From Clostridia bacterium (GTDB lineage Bacteria > Bacillota > Clostridia > SK-Y3 > JACMMQ01): a DNA stretch of 5,727 nucleotides. Positions 1 to 5,245 of this stretch are shown piece after piece. The DNA is taken from NCBI GenBank assembly GCA_014378955.1, contig JACMMQ010000068.1, positions 1-5,727 of the forward strand, written 5' to 3'. Below the pieces are notes generated by a model that saw only the letters and a program-made list of their open reading frames with translations, had not been told where the DNA came from and searched no databases. Position 1 is the first letter of the stretch, and each line of letters opens with the position of its first letter. The translations under genes were made by a program, and so were the position numbers.

Positions 1-40
1 GCATAAAGGGAAGGAAAATTCAGATGACGAACAGAAATAA
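1..40 (+). other. 3' end of an upstream gene, probably fliO-like, frame uncertain
   Basis: Two readings are possible. In one frame the window opens with an Ala codon and a TAA at 4-6. In another, twelve codons reading HKGKENSDDEQK end at TAA 38-40, which would overlap the ancestral fliP start by 17 bases. A short charged tail like this would suit the cytoplasmic end of FliO, the gene that commonly precedes fliP in this operon. Too little sequence is present to choose between the frames or to identify the gene from sequence. Confidence 0.25.
6..14 (+). promoter_or_regulatory. Shine-Dalgarno site of the ancestral fliP start
   Basis: AAGGGAAGG lies 9 bases before the ATG at 24, a normal spacing and strength for a low-GC Gram-positive. 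It marks ATG 24 as the original fliP start, although that frame is now closed by stops at 84-86 and 90-92. The GTG at 147 has only a weak GGGA (138-141) before it. Confidence 0.6.
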
Positions 41-146
41 AACCAATCAAACGCTCAAACTGTTGCTTTTTTCAGCGATGATCTAAGGCTAGAATGCGCT
101 CAAGTCTCACGCAGAACCGATAGCCATTCCAAATTTTGGGATCAAT
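24..146 (+). pseudogene. fliP: Interrupted signal-peptide-coding 5' part of fliP (two in-frame stops)
   Basis: Read from ATG 24 in the fliP frame, this segment looks like a cleavable signal peptide. It has a basic, polar start (MTNRNKTNQTLK), a hydrophobic core (LLLFSAMI), then TAA (84-86), Gly, TAG (90-92), then NALKSHA, then EPIAIPNFGINV leading directly into the intact FliP body. Each stop is one T-to-A change from Leu (TTA, TTG). Restoring both gives a continuous hydrophobic core of LLLFSAMILGLNAL and a plausible Ala-type cleavage site after SHA. Read through, the whole gene would be 257 codons, close to FliP proteins that carry a signal peptide (about 245-255 residues). As it stands, ATG 24 yields only a 20-residue peptide. 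The cause could be real decay or sequencing error; recoding is unlikely because TAA and TAG end neighbouring genes normally. Confidence 0.65.
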
Positions 147-797
147 GTGAACCCCTCTAAAAATTCTGCGGAAGCGGCAAATAGTTTGAATGTGTTATTT
201 ATGCTAACGATTTTATCCTTGGCACCGTCCATCTTAATTATGATGACTGCATTTACAAGAATTATTATCGTGCTGTCGTTTGTTCGTACAGCCATTGGCA
301 TACAGCAAATGCCCCCTAATCAAATACTGATAGGCTTAGCGTTGTTTCTCACCTTTTTTGTGATGGCGCCTGTGTTTGATGAAATTAACACCACAGCGTA
401 TCAGCCCTTTATACAAAACACCATCACGCAAGAGCAAGCGTTTACCAATGCGATGACACCCTTAAGAACCTTTATGCTCAAGCAGATTTACCCAAAGGAC
501 TTAAATTTATTTATCAGTCTATCGAAAAAATCAGCACCTGCAAAGGTTGAAGACATTGATAATATGGTGATTATTCCAGCCTTTATTACTAGTGAATTGA
601 AACGGGCATTTCAAATTGGCTTTTTTATTTTCATACCCTTTATCATCATTGATATGATTGTTTCAAGTACACTGATGACCATGGGCATGATGATGCTGCC
701 ACCTATGATGATATCGCTTCCCTTTAAAATTTTATTGTTTATCATGGTGGACGGCTGGCTGCAAATTATAAAAATGTTGGTATCTGGCTTTAAATAG
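147..797 (+). CDS. fliP: Flagellar export gate protein FliP (GTG start, lacking signal peptide)
   Basis: FliP is an inner-membrane subunit of the flagellar type III export gate; in the family five FliP copies form a helical channel with FliQ and FliR. The 216-residue reading contains the family hallmarks: the first hydrophobic segment LTILSLAPSILIMMTAFTR (20-38), QQMPPNQILIGLALFLTFF (53-71), an acidic/basic extracytoplasmic region (about 78-150), and PFIIIDMIVSSTLMTMGMMM (164-183) followed by LPPMM. The Met run at 179-183 matches the methionine gasket that closes the pore. The C-terminal VDGWLQIIKML is also typical. GTG 147 is the first conventional start after the two stops, with only a weak GGGA before it. 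Some homologues, including the Bacillus subtilis FliP (about 220 residues, from memory) and virulence SctR proteins, begin this way without a signal peptide, so the truncated product could work. Identity is certain; the start is less so. Confidence 0.9.
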   Translation: MNPSKNSAEAANSLNVLFMLTILSLAPSILIMMTAFTRIIIVLSFVRTAIGIQQMPPNQILIGLALFLTFFVMAPVFDEINTTAYQPFIQNTITQEQAFTNAMTPLRTFMLKQIYPKDLNLFISLSKKSAPAKVEDIDNMVIIPAFITSELKRAFQIGFFIFIPFIIIDMIVSSTLMTMGMMMLPPMMISLPFKILLFIMVDGWLQIIKMLVSGFK

Positions 798-798
798 G

Positions 799-805
799 AA
801 AGGAG
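799..805 (+). promoter_or_regulatory. Shine-Dalgarno site deciding the fliQ start
   Basis: AAAGGAG lies 8 bases before ATG 814. Because an in-frame GTG at 805-807 overlaps the last base of this site, the site rules out the longer reading and fixes ATG 814 as the start. Confidence 0.8.
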
Positions 806-813
806 TGGGATGT

Positions 814-1083
814 ATGAGTCAAGCAGAAGTCATAACAATTGGTAGACAAGCACTATACGTCGTGATCCTTGCATCAGCACCGATATTAGGGGTAGGCTTA
901 CTGGTCGGATTGATTATATCAATCTTTCAGGCGACTACGCAAATTAACGATCAAACCTTGGTTTTTGTGCCAAAGATTATAGCGGTGTTGTTGATTATTC
1001 TGATTTCAGGACCATGGATGATGAATTTATTAATTGATTATACACTCAAGCTGTTTAATCAAATCAATACTTTCACAGGGTAG
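814..1083 (+). CDS. fliQ: Flagellar export gate protein FliQ
   Basis: FliQ is a small hydrophobic subunit of the export gate; family members are helical hairpins that wrap around the FliP/FliR core, four copies per gate. The product has 89 residues, the usual length for the family. Two membrane segments are visible (about 15-37 and 52-76), joined by the signature loop QATTQINDQTLVFVPKI (39-55). The N-terminal MSQAEVITIGRQAL is also typical. The start is ATG 814, backed by AAAGGAG at normal spacing; a nine-base longer GTG reading would add MGC and start inside that site. It begins 16 bases after fliP and ends 6 bases before fliR, so it is clearly part of the same transcription unit. Nothing in it looks truncated or altered. 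Confidence 0.96.
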   Translation: MSQAEVITIGRQALYVVILASAPILGVGLLVGLIISIFQATTQINDQTLVFVPKIIAVLLIILISGPWMMNLLIDYTLKLFNQINTFTG

Positions 1084-1089
1084 GCGCCT

Positions 1090-1878
1090 ATGTTTGGATT
1101 ATCATTTGTTACAGAGGGCTGGATAGAAACCTTTTTGTTTGTGTTTATGCGGTTTCTTGGGCTGATTGTGGTTTCGCCTATATTTGGCAGAAGAAATTTA
1201 CCGGGCTTATTAAGAATAGGGTTTTGCTTGTTAATGAGCATGATAATGATGATGCTTTTACCAGTGCCGCAAAATGCTGTTAATGCAAATTTATTTGCAT
1301 TTTTTTTTAATGTTGCAACAGAGATGGTTTTGGGTATGCTTTTAGGCTATATCAGCCTAGTGGTGTTCACCATTGCAATCGCTGCAGGACAGCTCATTGA
1401 CATGCAAATCGGTTTTGGCTTATCGAGTTTTTTTGACCCACAATTTGGCATGCAAATTCCTTTGTCGGGTAATTTTTTAAATGCCATTTTATTATTGGTG
1501 TTTTTCACGGTAAACGGTCATCATATGATCATTCAAATGATGTTTAACTCCTTTGAACTGATAAAGCCTGGGTTGGTTGTGTTTAGTCCAGCGTTGTTTC
1601 AGACGCTATTGCTCTATTTTAACTGGTTTTTTATATTGGTCATCAAGGTAGCATTCCCGATTATCGCAGTTTCGGTTATCACTGAATTTGCGCTAGGGAT
1701 TATTGTAAAAACCATGCCACAGATGAATGTGTTCGTGGTGGGTATACCGCTTAAGCTGTTTTTAGGGCTTGTGGTCATGATTTTGTTTTTATCAGCCTTT
1801 GTGGTCTTTATTGAAGGCGCATTCGATCAAATGTTTGTTTGGCAACTAAAAATTATACAAGGATTGATGGCGCAATGA
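1090..1878 (+). CDS. fliR: Flagellar export gate protein FliR
   Basis: FliR is the single-copy subunit that completes the helical export gate with FliP and FliQ and contacts FlhB. The 262-residue product matches the usual family length and is almost wholly hydrophobic, with about five to six membrane segments. Recognisable family stretches are SPIFGRRNLPGLLRIG (29-44), GQLIDMQIGFGLSSFFDPQ (100-118), which covers the plug loop that seals the channel in solved structures, and KTMPQMNVFVVGIPLK (207-222). ATG 1090 follows the fliQ stop by six bases, with AGGG at 1077-1080 as a modest ribosome binding site, so coupling with fliQ is likely. The stop overlaps the flhB start as ATGA. In some clostridia fliR and flhB are fused into one gene (from memory); here they are separate. 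Confidence 0.95.
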   Translation: MFGLSFVTEGWIETFLFVFMRFLGLIVVSPIFGRRNLPGLLRIGFCLLMSMIMMMLLPVPQNAVNANLFAFFFNVATEMVLGMLLGYISLVVFTIAIAAGQLIDMQIGFGLSSFFDPQFGMQIPLSGNFLNAILLLVFFTVNGHHMIIQMMFNSFELIKPGLVVFSPALFQTLLLYFNWFFILVIKVAFPIIAVSVITEFALGIIVKTMPQMNVFVVGIPLKLFLGLVVMILFLSAFVVFIEGAFDQMFVWQLKIIQGLMAQ

Positions 1879-2933
1879 GTGGTGAAAAAACAGAACAGGC
1901 TACCCCCAAGCGGCGAAGAGAGGCACGGAAAAAAGGTCAAATTGCAAAAAGTGCTGATTTAAATGCCGCGATTACCCTGCTGTTTGCTTTTTTAGGCATT
2001 ACTGTTTTTGGTGCAGCGATGTTCAACGATTTAAAACTGCTATTTGCAGATTTTATCTCCAGCAAGTATATGAGCCTCTCGGAGGATTTGTCTATTAATT
2101 TTCCGAATGTGTATATGCTGTGCTTGAAGGATTTTTTCTTGGTGTGTGGTCCGTTGTTTGCGATTGGATTTTTAACAGGCATCGTGACCAATTATTTGCA
2201 GGTCGGCTTTTTATTTCAGCCCAATTTGATTGCAATGAAATTTGACAAGATCAATCCATTCAGCGGCTTGAAGCGTCTTTTTTCACTCAAAGCAACGGTG
2301 GAAATGCTAAAATCCATTTTAAAGATTTTGATTATAGGCATCGTTGTTTACAATGAGTTTGTGGTAAGCTTTAAACAAATTCCTAGCTTAATCAATATTG
2401 ATTTGACACAAGCGGCACTCATTACATGGAATGTACTAATCAGTATTACGTGGAAAGCTGGACTGACACTTTTGATTATGGGTGTTTTTGATTATGGCTA
2501 CCAGCGGTGGGAGTATGAAAAAAGCCTCAAAATGAGCAAACAGGAAATAAAGGATGAATATAAGCTCATGGAAGGGGACCCTAAGGTCAAGGGTAAAATC
2601 AAAGAAGCACAAAGGCTTATTGGGATGCGTAGAATGATGCAGGAAATCCCCAAGGCGGACGTGGTTATCACCAACCCGACGCATTTTGCGATTGCGATAC
2701 AATATGATGAAAAGAAAAACAAAGCACCAGTCGTTATAGCCAAGGGGCAGGATTTGATAGCACTTAAAATAAAAGAGCAAGCAAAAATTTATAACATCAA
2801 TATCGTAGAAAACAAGCCACTTGCGCAAACGCTATTTAAAACCACTGAAATAGGCGATGCAATTCCTGAAGATCTCTATCAGGCGGTTGCAGAGATTTTG
2901 GCTTTTGTGTACCAACTGAGGCAGAAAGCTTAA
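1875..2933 (+). CDS. flhB: Flagellar export switch protein FlhB
   Basis: FlhB sits against the FliP/Q/R gate and switches export from rod and hook subunits to filament subunits. The 352-residue product has the usual layout. A basic cytoplasmic N-terminus carries the hallmark MSGEKTEQATPKRRREARKK. Four membrane segments follow (about 32-55, 86-110, 143-165, 180-205), then a cytoplasmic domain with the self-cleavage motif Asn267-Pro-Thr-His270 (bases 2673-2684) inside ADVVITNPTHFAIAIQY. Cleavage between Asn and Pro is known for the family. The C-terminus (KGQDLIALKIKEQAKIYNI, then NKPLAQTLFK) is also conserved. ATG 1875 overlaps the fliR stop by four bases, indicating translational coupling; AAGGA at 1859-1863 is a weak, rather distant ribosome binding site. 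A TTG reading from 1839 would add 12 residues with no family support. All key residues are present. Confidence 0.96.
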   Translation: MSGEKTEQATPKRRREARKKGQIAKSADLNAAITLLFAFLGITVFGAAMFNDLKLLFADFISSKYMSLSEDLSINFPNVYMLCLKDFFLVCGPLFAIGFLTGIVTNYLQVGFLFQPNLIAMKFDKINPFSGLKRLFSLKATVEMLKSILKILIIGIVVYNEFVVSFKQIPSLINIDLTQAALITWNVLISITWKAGLTLLIMGVFDYGYQRWEYEKSLKMSKQEIKDEYKLMEGDPKVKGKIKEAQRLIGMRRMMQEIPKADVVITNPTHFAIAIQYDEKKNKAPVVIAKGQDLIALKIKEQAKIYNINIVENKPLAQTLFKTTEIGDAIPEDLYQAVAEILAFVYQLRQKA

Positions 2934-2959
2934 TGTTTGTAGAATATAATAAAAAAACC

Positions 2960-2992
2960 TTACTTTCTTTTTCTATCGTAAAAAGAAAGTAA
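2960..2992. repeat. Perfect 13-bp inverted repeat (TTACTTTCTTTTT / AAAAAGAAAGTAA)
   Basis: The left arm is 2960-2972, the loop CTATCGT 2973-2979 and the right arm 2980-2992. The arms match perfectly. On the + strand no T-run follows (the next bases are CAAAGAAA), so it is not a standard intrinsic terminator for flhB. On the - strand it would be followed by GGTTTTTTT, which looks terminator-like, but no - strand gene is present. The core AAAGAAAGTAACAAAGAAA resembles dispersed intergenic repeats that I recall from several bacterial genomes; this has not been checked. Confidence 0.7.
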
Positions 2993-3017
2993 CAAAGAAA
3001 AATACTCTTGTGTGTTT

Positions 3018-3057
3018 GGGTTTCGCCGTCTGCGGACGACGACAAAGGGCGCTACCC
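3018..3057. repeat. Nested GC-rich hairpin
   Basis: GGGT (3018-3021) pairs with ACCC (3054-3057) and CGCC (3024-3027) with GGCG (3048-3051), with a two-by-two internal loop between them. Inside, GTC (3028-3030) and GAC (3035-3037) can close a TGCG loop. It is the most GC-rich piece of the spacer. No T-run follows, so it is not called a terminator. Confidence 0.45.
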
Positions 3058-3059
3058 AT

Positions 3060-3078
3060 AATATTGCGTAGCAATATT
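3060..3078. repeat. 8-bp inverted repeat AATATTGC / GCAATATT
   Basis: The arms at 3060-3067 and 3071-3078 match perfectly around a GTA loop. Only TTCTG follows the stem, so terminator activity would be weak at best. A second pairing, TAGCA (3069-3073) with TGCTA (3082-3086), overlaps and competes with it. Confidence 0.55.
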
Positions 3079-3095
3079 TTCTGCTATTCGACCAA

Positions 3096-3118
3096 ACGAA
3101 TGCGTTTTTTGCATTCGT
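3096..3118. repeat. 8-bp inverted repeat ACGAATGC / GCATTCGT with T-rich loop
   Basis: The arms at 3096-3103 and 3111-3118 match perfectly, with loop GTTTTTT. An upstream ATTCG (3086-3090) can alternatively pair with CGAAT (3097-3101). The stem is directly followed by another small hairpin, GCCAC (3120-3124) with GTGGC (3129-3133), loop GAAG. Confidence 0.55.
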
Positions 3119-3119
3119 A

Positions 3120-3137
3120 GCCACGAAGGTGGCGTGG
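3120..3137. repeat. Small hairpin GCCAC / GTGGC with alternative CCACG / CGTGG pairing
   Basis: GCCAC (3120-3124) can pair with GTGGC (3129-3133) around GAAG, or CCACG (3121-3125) with CGTGG (3133-3137). Both are five-base stems, so either is weak alone; the interest lies in their place within a row of hairpins. Confidence 0.35.
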
Positions 3138-3159
3138 TCATTTTGATACCCGCAATTTC

Positions 3160-3188
3160 TTGAAAAAAATTGATTAAAACTTTATTAT
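3160..3188 (+). promoter_or_regulatory. Candidate vegetative (sigma-A type) promoter for flhA
   Basis: TTGAAA (3160-3165) and TATTAT (3183-3188) are separated by 17 bases, each one base off the consensus TTGACA and TATAAT. A start near 3195 would leave a leader of about 17 bases containing the flhA ribosome binding site. AT-rich spacers throw up such pairs by chance, but the position and spacing are good. It would allow flhA-flhF to be transcribed despite the spacer. Confidence 0.45.
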
Positions 3189-3196
3189 AGGCTATT

Positions 3197-3204
3197 AGGG
3201 GGGG
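3197..3204 (+). promoter_or_regulatory. Ribosome binding site of flhA with a seven-G run
   Basis: AGGGGGGG lies 7 bases before ATG 3212. It is the most G-rich such site in the window and supports this start. The uninterrupted G7 tract is unusual next to the other sites here, which mix A and G. Confidence 0.7.
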
Positions 3205-3211
3205 ATTATTA

Positions 3212-5245
3212 ATGAAATACGGAGAAATATTTCTAGCCATCGTCATTATATCAGTTGTTTTATTGATTATCATCCCATTATCACCGCACGTTTTAGACTT
3301 TTTAATTGTGATTAATTTGGGTATCTCGCTGGTCATTTTACTGACTGCCTTGTATATGAAGGAACCACTGGATTTCTCGGTATTCCCTTCCCTGCTCCTT
3401 ATCACGACGCTGTTTCGGCTAGGGCTAAACGTTTCCTCCGTACGTTTGATATTGGGCAACGGTGGCGAAGCAGGAGACGTGATTAAATCGTTTGGTGCGT
3501 TCGTTATACAGGGTAATATCGTTGTCGGGTTTATTATCTTTTTAATCATTATCATCGTACAATTTATCGTTATTACAAAGGGTTCAGAGCGTGTTTCCGA
3601 AGTAGCAGCTCGCTTTACCTTGGATGCGATGCCTGGTAAGCAAATGGCGATTGATGCGGATTTGAACACAGGCTTAATCACGGAATTGCAGGCACGCACA
3701 CGCCGCTTGAAAATTCAGCGTGAGGCGGATTTTTATGGAGCAATGGATGGTGCGAGTAAGTTTGTCAAGGGCGATGCCATTGTAGCGATTATCATCACCA
3801 TTATTAACAGCGTAGGTGGTATCATTATTGGAACGCTTACGATGAATATGCCAATTGACAAGGTAGCCGCTATTTTTACCCTTGCAACAGTAGGGGATGG
3901 CCTGGTCAGTCAGTTGCCAGCACTTTTAATATCGACATCCATGGGTATTATCGTGACCAAGGCAGCGTCTGACGAGAGCATGGGCAGTAACCTATCCAAG
4001 CAGTTGTTTAAAAACCCGTTGGTACTCAATATGACAGGTGCAGCGCTTGGCATGCTGACCTTTGTGCCTGGTTTACCTATCATTCCACTGCTTTTGCTAG
4101 CGGGTTTGATGATATTCTTGGGTACGACCTTGAAAAAGGAAAAGGAAGAAAGCGATGTGCCAGATGAAATGCAAGAAATGGAAAGGCAAACAGAGGAAGA
4201 TCGAAGACCTGAAAATGTTTATTCACTGCTGCAGGTTGACCCGATAGAATTAGAATTTGGCTATGGCATTATCCCATTGGCAGACACAAGCCAGGGCGGC
4301 GATTTATTAGACCGTGTGGTCATGATTAGGCGACAGTGTGCCATGGAGCTTGGCTTAATTGTGCCAGTGGTGCGATTAAGAGACAACATTCAATTAAGAC
4401 CAAATGAGTATGTCATTAAAATTAGAGGCAATGAAGTTGCGAAGGGTGAAGTCATGCCAGACCATTTGTTGGCGATGAACCCCGATGGCATAGAGGATGA
4501 AATAGAGGGCATAGACACCATTGAGCCAGCATTTGGCATGCCAGCCAAATGGATTGCTAAAAAGATGCGAGACCGTGCGGAGCTGCTTGGCATCACCATT
4601 GTAGATGTACCGTCCGTCATTTCAACGCACTTGACAGAAATCGTCAAGCGGTATGGCTATGAATTGCTAGGTAGGCAAGAAACACAGGCAATCGTAGAAA
4701 ACGTCAAGGAAACCCATCCATCACTGGTGGATGAAGTGGTACCTAAGCTTTTATCCATTGGCGATTTGCAAAAGGTGTTGGCGAACCTCTTAAAAGAGGG
4801 CATTCCCATCAGAGATATGGTGACCATTATTGAAACAATTGGGGATTATGCGACCGTTACAAGGGACACCGATATGCTGACCGAATACGTCAGACAGAGC
4901 ATGAAACGCACCATCACACGCAAGTATTTTCCAGATGGCAAAGCAACCGTGGTGACCATCGAGCCAAAGCTCGAGCAAACCATCCTTGAAAGCATCAGAC
5001 AAACGGAGGGTGGCTCATATTTATCCATGGAGCCAGATAAAATTCAAAGCATCGTAAGGAGCTTGTCCACAGAGCTAACAAGGCTCATGACAAAAGGATT
5101 ACAACCAGTCGTGCTCACGTCCCCGATGGTCAGGGTGTACATGAAGCGAATGGCGGAGCAAATGTTTCCAGATTTAGTGGTACTCAATTATAACGAGTTA
5201 GAGCAAATGGTAGAAATACAATCGGTTGGGGTGGTGGCAGTATAA
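3212..5245 (+). CDS. flhA: Flagellar export protein FlhA
   Basis: FlhA forms the nonameric ring beneath the export gate that binds chaperone-substrate complexes and helps couple the proton motive force to export. The 677-residue product is of normal family length. The membrane half (about 1-305, with some seven to eight segments) includes the FHIPEP-family signature FPSLLLITTLFRLGLNVSSV (58-77). The conserved cytoplasmic loop has RFTLDAMPGKQMAIDAD (134-150) and DGASKFVKGDA (179-189). A charged linker (about 308-336) leads to the cytoplasmic domain, with family stretches such as LEFGYGIIPLAD (347-358), PAKWIAKK (444-451), VDVPSVISTHLTEIVKRY (464-481) and the C-terminal VVLNYNEL (656-663). ATG 3212 is set by AGGGGGGG seven bases upstream. 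It lies 278 bases after flhB and directly touches flhF. No frameshift or missing key motif is seen. Confidence 0.97.
   Translation: MKYGEIFLAIVIISVVLLIIIPLSPHVLDFLIVINLGISLVILLTALYMKEPLDFSVFPSLLLITTLFRLGLNVSSVRLILGNGGEAGDVIKSFGAFVIQGNIVVGFIIFLIIIIVQFIVITKGSERVSEVAARFTLDAMPGKQMAIDADLNTGLITELQARTRRLKIQREADFYGAMDGASKFVKGDAIVAIIITIINSVGGIIIGTLTMNMPIDKVAAIFTLATVGDGLVSQLPALLISTSMGIIVTKAASDESMGSNLSKQLFKNPLVLNMTGAALGMLTFVPGLPIIPLLLLAGLMIFLGTTLKKEKEESDVPDEMQEMERQTEEDRRPENVYSLLQVDPIELEFGYGIIPLADTSQGGDLLDRVVMIRRQCAMELGLIVPVVRLRDNIQLRPNEYVIKIRGNEVAKGEVMPDHLLAMNPDGIEDEIEGIDTIEPAFGMPAKWIAKKMRDRAELLGITIVDVPSVISTHLTEIVKRYGYELLGRQETQAIVENVKETHPSLVDEVVPKLLSIGDLQKVLANLLKEGIPIRDMVTIIETIGDYATVTRDTDMLTEYVRQSMKRTITRKYFPDGKATVVTIEPKLEQTILESIRQTEGGSYLSMEPDKIQSIVRSLSTELTRLMTKGLQPVVLTSPMVRVYMKRMAEQMFPDLVVLNYNELEQMVEIQSVGVVAV

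Larger units (their letters stand above)
2934..3211. other. Structured non-coding spacer between flhB and flhA
   Basis: This 278-base gap is the only sizeable one in an otherwise tightly packed operon. No convincing gene is seen in it on either strand. It contains a run of inverted repeats from 2960 to 3172, described separately, and then a promoter-like pair and ribosome binding site for flhA. GC-rich patches, as in the hairpin around 3018-3057, differ from the AT-rich flanks. I infer an inserted intergenic repeat element, but a single copy cannot prove mobility. Confidence 0.6.

Noticed and set aside
24..92. Recoding of TAA and TAG as amino acids
   Set aside because: fliP and fliQ end with TAG and flhB and flhA end with TAA at the expected places, and the two different stops would both need reading through.
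62..125. Frameshift pair restoring the fliP signal peptide
   Set aside because: The alternative open frame reads charged residues (SDDLRLECAQ) rather than a hydrophobic core, so two substitutions explain the data better than two indels.
805..813. GTG start for fliQ three codons upstream
   Set aside because: It overlaps the ribosome binding site of ATG 814, and the extra MGC has no counterpart in the 89-residue family.
1839..1874. TTG start for flhB twelve codons upstream
   Set aside because: The added residues lie within the fliR coding region and do not resemble the FlhB N-terminus, which begins at the ATGA overlap.
2436..2828. Minus-strand 130-codon ORF
   Set aside because: It is antisense to the conserved FlhB cytoplasmic domain with the NPTH site and has a composition typical of a shadow frame.
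2960..2992. Intrinsic terminator after flhB
   Set aside because: The hairpin is AT-rich and no T-run follows it on the + strand. A T-run follows only on the - strand, where there is no gene to terminate.
2836..3045. Minus-strand 69-codon ORF across the end of flhB and the spacer
   Set aside because: It overlaps conserved flhB sequence and reads through the inverted repeat, with no recognisable protein features and no supporting context.
2934..3211. CRISPR array, tRNA or known riboswitch in the spacer
   Set aside because: There are no regularly spaced direct repeats, no cloverleaf and no riboswitch core that I recognise; the structure is a series of unlike inverted repeats.
3052..3699. Minus-strand 215-codon ORF
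   Set aside because: It is antisense to the conserved flhA membrane domain; its openness reflects the codon usage of flhA.
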